Shown here: positions 1 through 12,905 of the stretch, one piece after another
Layout: each line of letters opens with the position of its first letter
Position numbering within the stretch: position 1 is the stretch's first letter
NCBI RefSeq assembly: GCF_002099425.1
Contig: NW_018344261.1
Coordinates: 25,001-89,000, forward strand
Reading direction: 5' to 3'
From: Phascolarctos cinereus
Taxonomy: Eukaryota > Chordata > Mammalia > Diprotodontia > Phascolarctidae
DNA length: 64,000 bases
Notes under the pieces: generated by a model
Database searches by the model: none
Seen by the model: only the letters and a program-made list of their open reading frames with translations
What the model was told of the DNA's origin: nothing
Translations under genes and position numbers: made by a program

Positions 1-1581
1 GTGAAAGAAGGTGGTCTCACCATACCAGATCTCAAACTGTATTATAAAGCTTTAATCATCAAAATAATATGGTACTGGCTAAGAAATAGAGTGGTGATTT
101 AGTAGAATAGATTAGGTACACAAATACACAGTAGTAAATGACCTCTAGTGTTTGGGAAACCCAAAAACTCAAGTTTGGGGGATTAAAAATGCATTATTTG
201 ACAAAAACTACTGGGAAAACTGGAAAACAGTATAGGAGAAACAAAGTATAGAGTTAAATCTTACACCACGTACCAAGATAAGGTCAAAATGGGTACATGA
301 TTTGGACATAAAGGATGATACCATAAACAAACTAGGAAAGTATGCAAGTTTAATTGCCAGATCTATAGAGAAGGGAACAATTTATGACTGAACAAGAGGT
401 AGAAAGCATTGTCAGTAAATATTTTGATTATATTAAATTTAAAAGGTTTTTCACAATCCAAACCAATGCAGCCAAGATTAGAAGGAAAGCAGAAATCTGG
501 GAAATATTTTTACTGCAAGTATCTTTGATACAGGCCTCATTTTTCAAATATATAGAGAACTGATTCAAATTTATAAGAACAAGCCAGTCAATTAATGGTC
601 AAAGGATATGAACAGACACTTTTCAGATGAAGAAATCAAAGCTATCTGTAGTCATATGAAGAAATGCTCTACATCACTATTGATTAGAGAAATGCAAATT
701 AAAACACTCTGAACTATCACCTTATACCTTCCAGATTCGCTAATGTGACAGAAAAGGAAAAGGAAAATGATTAATGTTGGAAGGGATATGGGTAATTAGG
801 GACACTAACGTACTGTTGGTAGAGTTGTGAACTGATCCCACCATTCTGGAGAGCAATTTGGAACTATGCCCAAAGGTTTATAAAACTCTGGATATCCTTT
901 TAACCAGCAACATCATTACTACATCTGTGTCGCAAAGAGATTTACTTAAAAAGGGAAAAGGAACTATTAGCACAAAAATAGCTATAGCAGCCCTTTTTTC
1001 CTGGTGACGAACAATTGGAAATTAAGAGGATACCTATCAATTGAGGAATGGCTGAACAAGTTGTTGAATATGATTGTGATGGAATAATATTGTGCTAGAA
1101 GAAATGATGAGCAGGGTGCTTTCAGAAAAACCTGGGAAGATTTACATGAATTGTTGAAAAGTGAAGTGAGCAGAACTAGGAAAACATTGTTCACAGTGAA
1201 AGCAGTATTATACGATGATCACTTGTGAATGACTTAGCTATTCTCAGCAATGCAATTATCCAAAACAATTCCAAAGGACTCATTATGAAAAATGCTATCC
1301 ACCTTCAAAGAAAGCAATGGAATCTGAATGTAGATCAAAGCATACTATTTTTCACTTTTTTGTGGGGTTCTTTTTGGTCTGTGTTTTCTTTTACAACATG
1401 ACCAACATAGAAATATGTTTTACATCATTACACAAATATAACCTATATAAAATTGCTTACTGTCTTGGGGGGGTGTAGAGGAAAAATGTTGTGAGATAAC
1501 TTGGAACTCAAAATTTTTTTTAAATCAATGTTAAATATTGTTTGTACATGTAATTGAGAAAAATAAAATATTTTTTAAAAA
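1..1581 (+). mobile_element. L1 LINE, 3' part (end of ORF2 plus 3' UTR)
   Basis: The first bases encode the marsupial L1 ORF2 stretch GGLTIPDLK...YYKA followed by [13 protein letters not shown]. Later blocks match the C-terminal part of ORF2: the IREMQIK region near 680-715 and the region before the 3' UTR near 1010-1200. It ends in an A/T-rich tail with AATAAA near 1561. No reading frame stays open over the coding part, so this is a decayed 5'-truncated or edge-cut copy that may continue left of the window. The same segment occurs better preserved at 50318-52011. Confidence 0.9.
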
Positions 1582-2880
1582 GTTGGCCCTTCTGTTTGGC
1601 ATGAGAAGCATCTTTGAGCAGAAATAGCTGAATTGTCTTTAGTTAAGGTCTCATGCAGTGTGCAGTATAGAATCATGATTTCTATGTGGTGAAAAACCTT
1701 GAGGGAAGTCTGACTTCCCCTTAGTGGAAGTCACTCCCTGGGAAATAGTATCTTGGGAGCTATTAAGAAGATAAGCCTGAAGCTTTCTGAATGTCTGCTC
1801 TAGTTTTCACTCATGACCAACCCTGTTCCTATTATCCTTTCTTATAATCTCTAATCTGGGTAGAGTTTTTCCACCAAAACCTCTAGGTCAAAGAGGTGAA
1901 AAATGGTTTATGATATTGTTATGAAAACTTATTAATTATTATACTGTTTAAATCTAATTTCATGTGAATAGAGATTGTTTGAATTCAGAATGTTGCCCTA
2001 ACATCAGTAATTCTCCAGGAATGCTGGAGATGGCTACAAGGAATTTTGGGTTCCCCCATGTCCTGGATCCCCTAAAACATGCTTGTTTTTTGGGTTCCCT
2101 TGTGTTTTGACTTTGCACAAATTTTATTAAATGTTTATGTTTACTGACATCCATCTCAATTGAAGTTTTCCTCTTGGCAAAATTGTTTATCTGTGTATGT
2201 GTGGCTTGTGTGCAGATGCCCTTGTCTATATCTTACATAATCTAAAATTTCCACAACCTGAAAAAGACGGAACCACACTTCTTTGTAGTTTGCTCTCTTC
2301 TTTCAAACTACCTAATACATTTCTTTTGTGAAAAACAAAGATTTTACTTCTTACTTGCAAGATATTAGTCCCACCTCCTTTTGTTCCCATTGCTCTTTTC
2401 ACTTGAAAAATTACCAGATCTGTTAATCATTCTTCTATCTCCATTGCATGATCTTTAAAGATCAAAAGTTCATTTGCCTCTGCCTCTAATTGCCAAATAT
2501 GTAGGGACAATTTGTCTTCACTCTTTTTCTTGTTGGTAATGTCTTTTAAAAGTTGTCAGTAAGAAGCAATAATTTTTTTTATTGTCAATGTCAAGATCCT
2601 CAAACATCTATTGTGCTTATCCTGCCAGGTGAATAGGCACTTTTTCTTTATTTAACCTAGAAGGCTCTCCCTAAATCTTGAAAAATAATTTTGCCACTGG
2701 GAACCAATATCTTGTATCAAGCTATCTAATTACTAAAAACTCCCTTTTTCCACAATACCCTTGCCCAACTTAAAAAATAAAGTTAACCACTGGAACAATA
2801 ACCATTCTTTAATTATTCTGAATATCCTGGACCAGGCCTAAGGTAAGCCAATGGAGTTATTTAAGGATTAAAATGCAATG
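1582..2880. other. Unassigned, no gene seen
   Basis: About 1.3 kb of AT-rich sequence with no convincing open frame, RNA gene or repeat that I can name. Weak LTR-like or old LINE remnants cannot be excluded. Confidence 0.4.
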
Positions 2881-4690
2881 AGACATTCATTGGACACAAA
2901 TATAATAAAAGTAACTTTATTAATCATAGGAAATTAAAAGAATACAACTTAAAGTTTAAAAGGATATGAAATACAGCTCCTTCTTCTTTCACAGTTGCCA
3001 TGGCAACTATCCATGCCTGGTCAAGAAAGTTACATATCATAGATATTGAGAGCTCTGACAACATTGCTAATGCTAATAACACTCTAGGCCAGACACTGTA
3101 TACCTATATATCTATATATGCAAGAAAGCCAAATACCATCCTCATCCTCTGAAAGGTCCAGCCTACTTTATATGCTGCTGTACTCATCTCCCCTCAGCTG
3201 CACCAGGATATGGAGCAATGGGTGCAGGAAAGGGAAAATAGAGTTGGGGAGTAGGGAGAACAGGGAAAGAAGAAAGAGGGAACTTCAGTTGTGACTGCAA
3301 TCTTGCCCTCAGCAGTCCTTGGGCATGGTAACCTAATTGTTCCTCCTCAGTGATGGTCCCCAGCACTTTAATTATGGCTAGTGAAAAATAAGTATAACTC
3401 CTACCACACAAGTGAAATACTTTTTCCATCTATAGCTTAAGTTATTTTTCACTATTGGTACATACAAGAATTTGAAAATATAAGACTCTTAAGGACTTAA
3501 AATATATCATAAGAAAAACCTTGATATTTATTTACTACTTACTCTGGCTCAGACTTTGGGCAGTTAATTTTTACCTAATGTATTTACAACTTGAAGCACT
3601 ATTAACTTTGTGCCCAGATGTTTCATTTGGCAAAATGTAATGGCCACCTATGCAGTCAATTTCAGTAACAATCTTTCATTGATGGAATATACACACTGAA
3701 TGTACAGAAGTTTAATAACATTAGTATATGATGTCATGACCCTTTGCATCATCAAAACTGTAAAAATGTCAATATGAGTCGCAACAAATTACTGTAGGCA
3801 ATTTGCTGAGTTCTAGAGCTGTTGCAGCAAACACCTGTGTTGGCTTGAAATCTAACAACTTTTAGAGTTTTGTTACCAGTCATTTGTGGAACAATTTGTG
3901 CATATATGGAAAATGTACATTTTTTCATTTGCATGAATGATTACCAGACCTTCGAAAGTAGTGCAAACATATTTAATGTAAAAAAAAAAAGTTAATTTTT
4001 AGAATACATTTTAGCAGAAAACATATTAAAATTGGTGTGGTCATTCTTGACAATTATGAATTGAATCTATATTAATATTCTTTATGTTGTAAATTCTGCA
4101 GGTCTGCATAAACTTAAAATCCCAAGCACATTCAGACAATATTTTGATATGATATTTTGAGCATAGAAAATACTTCAAAAGTATATTATTATTAGTCAAA
4201 ATAATTATTTGACTAATTTTGTATAATAGTTTACGTATAACATTATATAAAGTTAATTTCTCCCTCTCAAGTGTCTTGAAACAATTGTTCTAAAATATTT
4301 AAGATTATAGGTTATAGTAATAATTTAAGATTATGAGGTTATAGTAATAATTATGATGATGATCTTTCTTACTACATCAAAAAATAAATAAAAGTTATGT
4401 TATTAGGAAAATATATTTTCTACATATAATATTCAAAAAATATTATCTTCTACTTTGATAAGAGGAATATTAAAGAAAGAAGTGCTCATTTATTTATTAT
4501 ATCTCTGTTTCTGGAGGACATATTTTAAATCTCAGTAAAATGATTTCATGTTTCCTTAGAAAACCTTATTTGAATGAATTAATAGTCCTAGTAACATAAT
4601 GCTTATATTTCAAATTTATATTCCATTACATTACATTCCATTTCAAAAAAGCAAACTATTACTTTCATCCCCATCATATTTCATTTTTCT
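2881..4690. other. Unassigned AT-rich stretch, possibly an antisense LTR-like piece at its left end
   Basis: Read on the minus strand, 2881-3000 has AATAAA followed by a T-rich stretch, which resembles the 3' part of a retroviral LTR. No partner LTR or coding region was seen, so this is only a suggestion. The rest (3190-4690) is AT-rich with no recognisable gene or repeat. Confidence 0.25.
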
Positions 4691-4710
4691 ATCTTAAGAG
4701 TACCAAAGGG

Positions 4711-4790
4711 GGCTTAGATTCTTAAAATCTAGCCATGGGCTCAGATTCCTATGATCTAGCCACTGCTCAGATTCTTAGAATCTAGCCAAT
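4711..4790. repeat. Three tandem 26-27 bp units with an internal palindrome
   Basis: Three imperfect units start at 4711, 4738 and 4764, each of the form GCTCAGATTC...ATCTAGCCA. The third unit holds the near-perfect palindrome AGATTCTTAGAATCT and the other two hold decayed versions. A partial fourth unit may follow at 4791. An AATAAA lies about 50 bases downstream (near 4843) before an A-run, so the block could be the enhancer repeats of an old LTR, but no LTR boundaries are visible. Confidence 0.6.
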
Positions 4791-5343
4791 AGCTCACTAA
4801 CATTCAGACTCCTTAAGAGTCTGCCCAATATGATGGATGTTCTAATAAACCTTGTCTTTGGCTGAAAAAAAAACATAAGGAGTATATTAATAAACTTATT
4901 CTCTGCTAAGCCTGACACACTCTTAAGTTTAATCTGCTTCATTAACATTTTCTCCATTACTTTCTTAAGTCTAGACAATCAACAAAATGATAAATCAAAC
5001 CCTAATTTATAGTGTTTGCTGATTTCTGAGTTGTGAATGTTTGTACTTAAATTTTAACAATTGGATCTCCCAAACCCTAGGAGCTAGAGGGAGAAGCTGG
5101 TGAACCATATTAATAGACATTCAGGAAATATTATATCAAATACATATTGATGAATATTACTCTGAATTTCACATTGAAAATGTCTGAAGTTGATAAAATT
5201 TTCAGTTAAACCAAAGCTCTTCAATAGACATTGCTAAATGGACTTAGGCTTTCATTTTAGTATTTGAATGACAAGATTCATAATGTCTGAATTACTTGTG
5301 TAACAGGGTGTTTAGGTTAAAAAGAAAAAAAAACCAATTAGTT
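4791..5343. other. Unassigned
   Basis: It holds the AATAAA and A-run noted for the tandem repeat, then AT-rich sequence with no recognisable gene or element. Confidence 0.3.
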
Positions 5344-5355
5344 ACTCCTTCTTAG

Positions 5356-5604
5356 GGTGGCTAGTGGCCCAATGGATTGAGCACCAGATTTGGAGTCAGG
5401 AAGAACTAAGTTCAAATGCCTCCTTAGACATTTACTAGCTGTATAATCCTTGGCAAGTCACTTAACCCTGTTTACCTAGTTTCCTCATCTGTAAAATGAG
5501 CTGGAGAAGGAAATGGCAAACTGCTCCAGTATCTTTGCCAAGAAAGCCCCAAAAAGGGGTCACAGAAAGTCAGACATGCCTGAAAACAACTAAACAATAA
5601 CAAC
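5356..5604 (+). mobile_element. Marsupial tRNA-derived SINE (MAR1/WALLSI type) with 12-bp TSD
   Basis: It has the tRNA-like head (TGGATTGAGCACC...TGGAGTCAGG), the GCAAGTCACTTAACCC box, the CATCTGTAAAATGAGC core and an RTE-like tail ending in AACAATAACAAC. Identical 12-bp direct repeats ACTCCTTCTTAG flank it at 5344-5355 and 5605-5616, which fixes both ends. In marsupials these SINEs are thought to be mobilised by RTE LINEs, and the tail here fits that. The clean TSD suggests a moderately young insertion. Confidence 0.93.
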
Positions 5605-5616
5605 ACTCCTTCTTAG

Positions 5617-8474
5617 TTGGCCCCCACCTTTGTGTGAGCAGAGCCACTCTTTCTCACCCTCTCCATCCTTCCTAGTAGGTGTGATTTCACTTTGCCCCCT
5701 ACTCAGTTTGAAGGTAACAGTGATTCTGCCAAGACAGAACAATAGGAGCTAAATAGCTAAAGGCCAATTGCTTCTCAGGGAAGTATGTTTCTGCTTACTA
5801 AGTCTCCATTACCCTTAACAACACTTTTAACTTGTTTGTGCCCAGGGGGGAATCATGACTAGGTTCATGTTGTTTTGCCAACCTTTCAGGAAAATTATTA
5901 AATGTCAGAATCACTAAGACTTTCTTTCATTTAGCTCCTGAACCTCCAGTAAGAGAGGGCAAAAAATCTTCTGATTCTACAATTTAGACAGAAAAGGCCT
6001 TTCCTCACTCTCCCTTTAACTTTCATCTATGTAATGTGACCAACTGTGTTTGTTACTGTTTTGCAGCTCCCAGTTCAAAAATGATAAGCATTTATGATTT
6101 ATCACTTAATATATCCAGAAAATTAAAAATAATTAAACAGAAGTTATAAATGTAACATTAAAGAACAGTGATAAACTAGAATCAATCTTTCTTCTCCAAC
6201 AGAGAGAAGGGAGATGACTACTTTACCATATGTATGAATTCATTTAAAGGGGAAAGTTCAGCACTGATAGCATACTTCTACTCACTCAAGCCTTAGGCTA
6301 GACACAAGTCCTTCTTCTTCTACAAATCATAGCAAGCCATTCCAGTCAGCAGAGTTCTTCATTTAAAAGAGATAGTCAAGGTTAAACTTAGAAATGTATT
6401 TTTGTTATTAAGAATCAAAGTAAATTCATAATTCATTTTAGAATTTGCTAGAATTTTTAAAAAAATCAAGCACGTCAACACCTTTGCCAGAGATTTAAGA
6501 ATGGAATACTCTATGGATATGGATATCATCACTCTTAATGTCTGAACCAAATGAAGTATTAGAAACAAAGGCATACAATCAATGGCAAATTGCATGTATG
6601 TTACCATTTTTGCAATTCCTTGAAGTTTTTCATGCTCATGGAATACTCTGCAGAGACTTTGATGGCTTTTTTTTCTTGTCTTATTTGCATACTTCCAGAG
6701 AACAGTCTTGAAAGTCTAGTACTGGTTGAAGGTACCAGTTCAGTAGCTCTAGGGAGCTGCAGGAACACTTACCCCAGATAGAGGCATAGAAGAAGCAACC
6801 TATCATGTTTATGATCCTTTTTTTCAATTCCAGTCCATGGGGGTCTGTAAAGGAAGATAGGATTTTGGCTCCTAATATCATATTGAGGAGAACTCAAAAA
6901 CTAGATGATCAGCTTGTCCTGTAAATGGTCATGAAAATTTTCTCTCCTAAGCTTTATAAAACCAGAAGATCTCAGCACCTCCAAAGACTAACAATTTTTG
7001 TTTTCAAGATGAGTTAAGCCTCCCCACAGTGTAGCTTAGAATGGCTCAAAATGTGTCTTTGCGTATGTTGAAAAGGAACTGACTGAAAGAAATTTGGTTT
7101 TAGTTTTTTAAACATATTTGTACTTCCATTAAATAAAAGAAATAATCAGAAAGGAAATTAAACCACAAAGAAACTATAATAAAATTACGTTGGGTCTTAC
7201 TGAAATACATAAATCAAAGGAAATACAACCATCTTTGAAGTGTTGTATTTATAACACACACATTACCATGGCAACAATATATTTAAAAATCCTTATTCTA
7301 TGTTAACCTGATGCCAGACATTCGGAGGTAAAGTTGGGCAATTACCCCAATGTTTTGTTTCTTCCTTGTCAGACGTTTAGATGCTTAGAAATTTCAGCAG
7401 TAGGGGGGTTAGAACTCAGAATCCTTGACTGGACCAAATTTTGATCCTTTCAGCTCAGCACTTCGGTCAAATGCAAAGTATTAGGGCTTTTTTAAAATAA
7501 TGAACGTCCCATAAGGGACATTTGTCTCACAGTAGCTAGAAACTATAGAGTTTAGTACTGAGTCAGTAAGAGTAATTAAAATAACAACCTATTAGATGGC
7601 ATAGGCTTCTTTCCCAAATGGTAGCACACAAAGTGAGATCTTCTTTGACTCTGTTCCTCTGTCTTCCCCTCTCCTTACCAGCAGTAATACTTCAAGTGTA
7701 AAAAGATACTGCTGTAATATATATCTTGTAGTCTTCACTACCAAAACTAAGCCTGCTACATCTCTCCTGCTACATCATCCTCTCCCCTCTGAGGGACAGG
7801 GGTGTTTCTTCTCTCTAGTATTGCCTTGAGCCCCTACTAGCTATGTTACCCCTATTTCAAGGGGTTGGTGACTAACACCTCAGTTCCTTCAACCACTTAA
7901 CATTGATTACCTTTTAAAAATTAATTCCACAGACATAAAAAGAACATATTTAAAACATTTTATCGACAACTTCAGTGTCATAACCCTACCTTGGTCTCAA
8001 GGTGGACGTGGGGAGGTGGGTGTAAAGGAGAGAGAATTGGGATCATAACTCAGTCCTTACATAGCATTGGTCCTACTAAATTCAAGTCCAGAAGCAGCTT
8101 GAACAGTGGAGTAAATCCAAAGTCTTGAAGATTATTCCTTGCTCTTCAGGGAATTTATATTGGGCTTGTGGCAACAACAGCCTTGGATTCTGATTTCTGG
8201 ATTCTTGTGGCTCACTCTCCCAAATAATTTGGAGATTATACTCTCTAAACTTATGACTAAATAATATTAACAGGGAACTCTCAAAAGAAGAAATTCAAAT
8301 TATCAATAATCACAGGAAAAAAGGCTCCAAAATGCTACTAATAGTACTTGTTCACTCAATCAATCAGCAAACAATCAACACATACTGACAAATTAGGATC
8401 CTAGAGGGAGAACTTTGAGGGTTTTAGGAATATTTAAGGTTTTAGTAGTTTTAAGAGTGACTACTTTTAATAAT
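5617..8474. other. Unassigned, no gene seen
   Basis: About 2.9 kb with only short chance open frames (60-82 codons) that lack family motifs. No RNA gene, array or named repeat was recognised. Old, heavily decayed repeats are likely but cannot be assigned by eye. Confidence 0.35.
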
Positions 8475-8582
8475 GTAGCTCATAAGCCCCCACTAGTGTG
8501 CTTCTTCTTAGCAAACAATCACTAGACTCAATTAGTTTTTAGAAAAGGCATTTACTCCAGTGAAATAGCAGGAACAGTATTC
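8475..8582 (-). repeat. Dispersed repeat of unknown family, copy 1
   Basis: It shares ordered blocks with 56830-56950 (GTAGCTCA..., GCTTCTTCT, CTAGACT, TTTTTAGAAA.GG.CATTTA) and more weakly with 16950-17010. On the minus strand the copy at 56.9 kb carries AATAAA at the shared block, as the 3' part of an LTR would. The LTR assignment is an inference and is weak. Confidence 0.45.
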
Positions 8583-8666
8583 AGTCATGAGATAAACATT
8601 TAAGTACTTACTACATGCCAAGCACTATGCTAAATACAAATAAAGGTAAAAATATAGTCCCTGCTA
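8583..8666 (-). mobile_element. L2 LINE 3' end, antisense fragment
   Basis: It contains the antisense L2 tail pattern TTTAAGTACTTACTACATGCC followed by an AGCACTATGCTAAAT-like block. It stops abruptly at the L1 fragment that begins at 8667. Confidence 0.6.
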
Positions 8667-9578
8667 AAGGCCTCATTTCTCAAATTTATGGAGAATTGAG
8701 TCAAATCTATTAAAAATAAGAGCCATTCTCCCACTGATAAATGGTCAGGGTATGTAAACAAGCAATTTTCAGAAAAAGAAACCAAAGCTATCAATAATCA
8801 TATAAGAATGCTCTAAATCATGGTTGATTAGAGAAATACAAATTAAAACAATTCTGAGTACCACCTCACACCTATCAGAAATGACAAATGCTAGAAGGGA
8901 TGAGGAAAAATAAGCACACTAATGAATTGTTAGTAAAGTAGCAAATTGACCCAACCATTCTGGTAAACAATCTGGAACTATGACCAAAGGGATATAAAAC
9001 TGTACATACTCTTTGACCTAGCAATTCCACTACTAGGTCTGTACCCCAAAGAGATCAAGAAAAAGAGTACCTATATGTACAAAAATATTTATAACAGCTT
9101 TTTTTTGTGGTACAAAAAAATTGAGGGAATTCTCATCAATTGGGAAATGGCTAAACAAGTTATATCATATGATCGTGTTGGAGTACTATTGTGCTAAAAG
9201 AAATGAAGAAGAGGTAGTTTCTGAAAAACATGGCAAGACTGATGCATGGAAAATTAATGAGAAGAACTGGGATATCATTGTGCACAGTGACAGCAATGGT
9301 CAATTGTGAAAGACTTGGCTACTTAGATCCAAGGCAATTACAAACAACTCATGATGAAAAGTGCTGTCCATTTCCATAAATTGAACCAATGGACTCTGAG
9401 TTCAAATTTAGTATAATTTTCTCACTTTGTTTATTTTTTTGCTTTTTTTGCAATATGGATGATTTATAAATATGTTTTGAATAATTTCACATTTATAATT
9501 CATATAATATTGCTTCAGTGGATGGGGAAGGGGGGAAGTGAGAAGAATTTGGAACTCAAAATTTAAAAAGAAAAGAAT

Positions 9579-9580
<2 letters not shown>
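8667..9580 (+). mobile_element. L1 LINE, 5'-truncated 3' end
   Basis: It starts in the ORF2 C-terminal region (equivalent to KGLISKTYRELRQIYEN), continues through the segment with GAGAAATACAAATTAAAAC, and reaches a 3' UTR ending near 9580. Several frame breaks show it is dead. The end runs straight into a TA microsatellite, which probably grew from its A/T-rich tail. Confidence 0.9.

Positions 9581-9581
<1 letters not shown>

Positions 9582-9623
<42 letters not shown>
9582..9623. repeat. (TA)n microsatellite
   Basis: About 21 uninterrupted TA units directly after the tail of the L1 at 8667-9580. Confidence 0.95.
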
Positions 9624-9629
<6 letters not shown>

Positions 9630-9989
9630 ATAAAAACAGGAATTTGCTAAGTTGACATAATAAAAATAGTTAGCACAAAACATCCTCCTAAACTGAAGGC
9701 AGACTCTCCCATTAGTACATTGAGATTCCAGGAGAAAGTGGCTCAAGCTTAAAGTGCAAATGCAACAAAAGGATAATGCCTGGCTCCCAGTTGATGGAAG
9801 TCCTTTTCTCCCTTTGTGTAGTCCTTTAGGTACAGCTTTCAGCTAAGGTCCTTATAAAGTCATGAAGTTGCTTTTTCACAGAATATCTGAGTTCATCCTC
9901 AGCTCCCAATGTAGACATTGCTGGCAGCTATATTGCTGTTCCAGGGACACCATTATCAATGCAGATAAGAAGTCCCAAATTTACCAACA
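9624..9989. other. Unassigned spacer between two L1 copies
   Basis: No gene or named repeat is visible. The left end of the next L1 is uncertain and could lie up to 50 bases further left. Confidence 0.35.
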
Positions 9990-11865
9990 TTTTAAAGTAC
10001 ACAAAGGTATTCTCATAAATGGAGGAGAAATGAACACAATTACAAAGCACTTCACACAAATAAAGTCAGATATAAGCAAATGGAAAAATATCAATTGCTT
10101 GGGCATATGCTGAAGCCAGTATAATAAATATGACAATTTTGCCCAAATTAACTTACTTATTCAGTGCAATAACAAACTATCAAAAAAGTATTCTATAGAG
10201 CTAGAAAAAAAGTAACAAAATTTATCTTGAAGAACAAAAGGTCAAGAATATAAAGGAAATTAAAGGGAAAAATGCAAAAGAAGGTAGCCTAGCTGTTCCA
10301 GGTCTTAAACAATATTGTAAAGCAACAATCATTAAAACTATCTGGTACTGGCTAACAAGTAGAGTGGTGGATTAGTGGAATAGATTAGGTATACAAGAAC
10401 AGCAGTGAATGACTATGGTAACCTAATGTTTGATAAATCCAAAGACCCCAGATTCTAGGATAAGAACTTAATATTTGACAAAACTTGCTTGGAAAACTGG
10501 AAAACAATATGGCAAAAACTTAGTATCTTACACCATATGGCAGCATCTTACACCATATACCAAGATAAGGTCAAAATGCATAAACAATTTAGACATAAAG
10601 GGTGATACCACAAACAAATTAGGAGAGCAAAGAATGGTTTATGGAGAAGGGAACAATTTATGATGAACCAAGAGATAGAGAGTGTTACAAAATGTAAAAT
10701 GGATAATTTTGATTATTTAAATGTATTATTTGATTATTTAATATTCAGAAATCTTTATGCAAACAAAAACACTGTAAGATTAGAAGGAAAGCAGAAAGCT
10801 GGGAAACAATCTTTACAACATATCTCTCTCATAAAGGCCTCACTTCTCATATATATACAGAACTGAGTCAAATTTATAAGAATACAAGCCTTCCCCCAAT
10901 TGATAAATGGTCAAAGGATAAGAACACGCAGTTTTCAGATAAAGAAATCAAAGCTATCTATAGGCATATGAAGAAATGCTCTAAATCACTATTAATTAAA
11001 GAAATGCAAATTAAAAGGACTCTGAGGTACCACCCCACACCTATCACACTGGGCTAATATGACAGAAATAGGAAATGATAAATGTTGGGGAGGATGTGGG
11101 AAAACTGGGACACTAATACACTGTTGTGAACTGATCCAATCATTTTGGAGAGTAATTTGGAACCATGTCCAAAGGGCAATCAAACTGAGCATATCCTTTG
11201 ATTCAGCAACTGTATTCCATGAGCATAAAAAAGGGAAAAGGACCTACATATGCTAAAATATTTATAGCAGCTCTTTTTGTGGTGGCAAAGAATTGGAAAA
11301 TGAGAGGATGCCCATCAACTGAGGAATGGCTGAACAAGTTATGGTATATCGATATAATGGAATACTATTGAAATTATGAACAGGCAGATTTCAGAAAAAC
11401 CTAGAAAGGCTTACATGAGCTGATTCAAAGTGAAGTGAGTGGAACCAGGAGAACATTGTACACAGTATTAGCAATATTGTGCAATGATCAACTATGATAG
11501 ACCATATTCTTCTCAGCAATACGATCATTTAAAGACAATTGCAAAGGACCCATGATGGAAAATGCTATCCACATCTAGAGAAAGATTTGATGGATTTGAT
11601 GGATTTAATGGAATACAGATAAAGTATACTATTTTCACTTTATTTTTTCATGGTCCTTTTGGTCTGCTTCTTTCACGACATGACTGACATGTTTTATACA
11701 ATTGCACATACATGATATACAAAATGGCTTACCATCTTAGGGGGGAAGTGTTGAGAGAGGGAGGGAGAACATTTTGAACTCAAAATTTTTATAAAAAGAC
11801 TGACAAAATTTTATTTACATGTAATTGGAAAAATATTAATTGAATTGATTAATTAAAAATATAAT
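9990..11865 (+). mobile_element. L1 LINE, 5'-truncated (end of RT region to 3' UTR)
   Basis: It begins in ORF2 downstream of the reverse transcriptase catalytic box (region resembling MNT.NYKALHTNKVRYKQMEKY...). It includes the KFILKNKRSRI-like and IKTIWYWL.SRVVD-like stretches, the terminal ORF2 region (...LCSKGQSN) and a 3' UTR that ends in an A/T-rich tail around 11850-11880. Multiple breaks split the frame. It is a separate insertion from the L1 at 8667-9580, since the same ORF2 segment occurs in both. Confidence 0.9.
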
Positions 11866-12004
11866 ATAAATCGAGGCAAAAAAGGTTATCCTTCTTCATG
11901 TCCTGAGTGATTCCCTTTCAGCAGCTAGGCTGAAGCCTCTTTTACCCTGTTTTGGCCTGACATTATAATGATAAGGTTCTGAACTGGTGTGCTTTTAAGG
12001 ACAG

Positions 12005-12905
12005 TTTGACCATTCTCTATTCAACAAACTCCAGTGACTCCCTGTTACCTCCACGATCAAATTCAAAATCCTCTGTTTGGAATTCGAAGCCTTCTGGAAT
12101 CCTTGCCTGGAATAAGATGCTTGATCTGGAGGTGGTACCAAGGCTCTCTTGTCTGCATAAATCTCAGGCATCTGGCCCCAGATCCAGCACCCAACAGGTG
12201 AAATATCCTTTGCTCCTTCTTCTTTTCCTTATGTAATTGTTGCAATTTTTCCTCTTTACTGTATCACTAATACACTTCAGCCAGATATATGGGCTCTCCT
12301 TGGCTTCCTAATGGTTCCTATAGTTTAAACTGGTCATGATCTTCTCAGTCTCTTTGAGAAGGCACCTACCAGGATCTAGTTCTTTCAGCTGGTGGGAACA
12401 AGAAATCAGAGGCAAAATTAACTCCAGGCTCCCTGGAGAGTTCTGAGGTATATGAAGCTGAGTGCTTCACACCTTCAATTTCTTTATGTAGTCACCTACT
12501 GGGATCTGACTTTGTCCTCTTCTGTAACTAGAACAGGCCACATCTGAGATTCCCTATGGCTTCAGGACTTATTTACTGGTGATCCCACTGACTTCAGGCA
12601 CCTTTGGCTTATCTCCTACCAGAGTGCCCATAGGCTTCTGGAAGTCTTCTTTAGTAGTTCTTGATGGAATAAAATAGCTTCCTATTGCTACCCTATCATT
12701 TTATTTATCTTTATGTAATCTGACACCCCTTTTCATCTTTGCTATAATCTTTCTTAGGCAAACAGAGCTTCTCTGGAATCTTCACTGAAGCCATCTTTTC
12801 TAAAAGAACTGTGTTTTCTATATCATCTTCCTGTGAGAGCAGGAATTAAATATTTTATAAGTTTCACTCAATACCTAGTATGCTGTAGGCATTTTTATGT
12901 TTAAT
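12005..12905 (+). mobile_element. Old L2 LINE remains, 3' region, discontinuous
   Basis: 12005-12110 matches the L2 3' region (AACTCCAGTGACTCCCTGTTACC, CTCTGTTTGGAATTC). 12720-12905 resembles the terminal L2 block with a GAGAGCAGGAA-like element and the CTCAATACCTAGTATGCTGTAGGCA-type ending. The middle (about 12110-12700) is not clearly L2 and may be an insertion or extreme decay. Confidence 0.55.

Noticed and set aside
9408-9746. 112-codon minus-strand frame with a Tyr-Ile repeat
   Set aside because: It spans a TA microsatellite and an L1 3' UTR.
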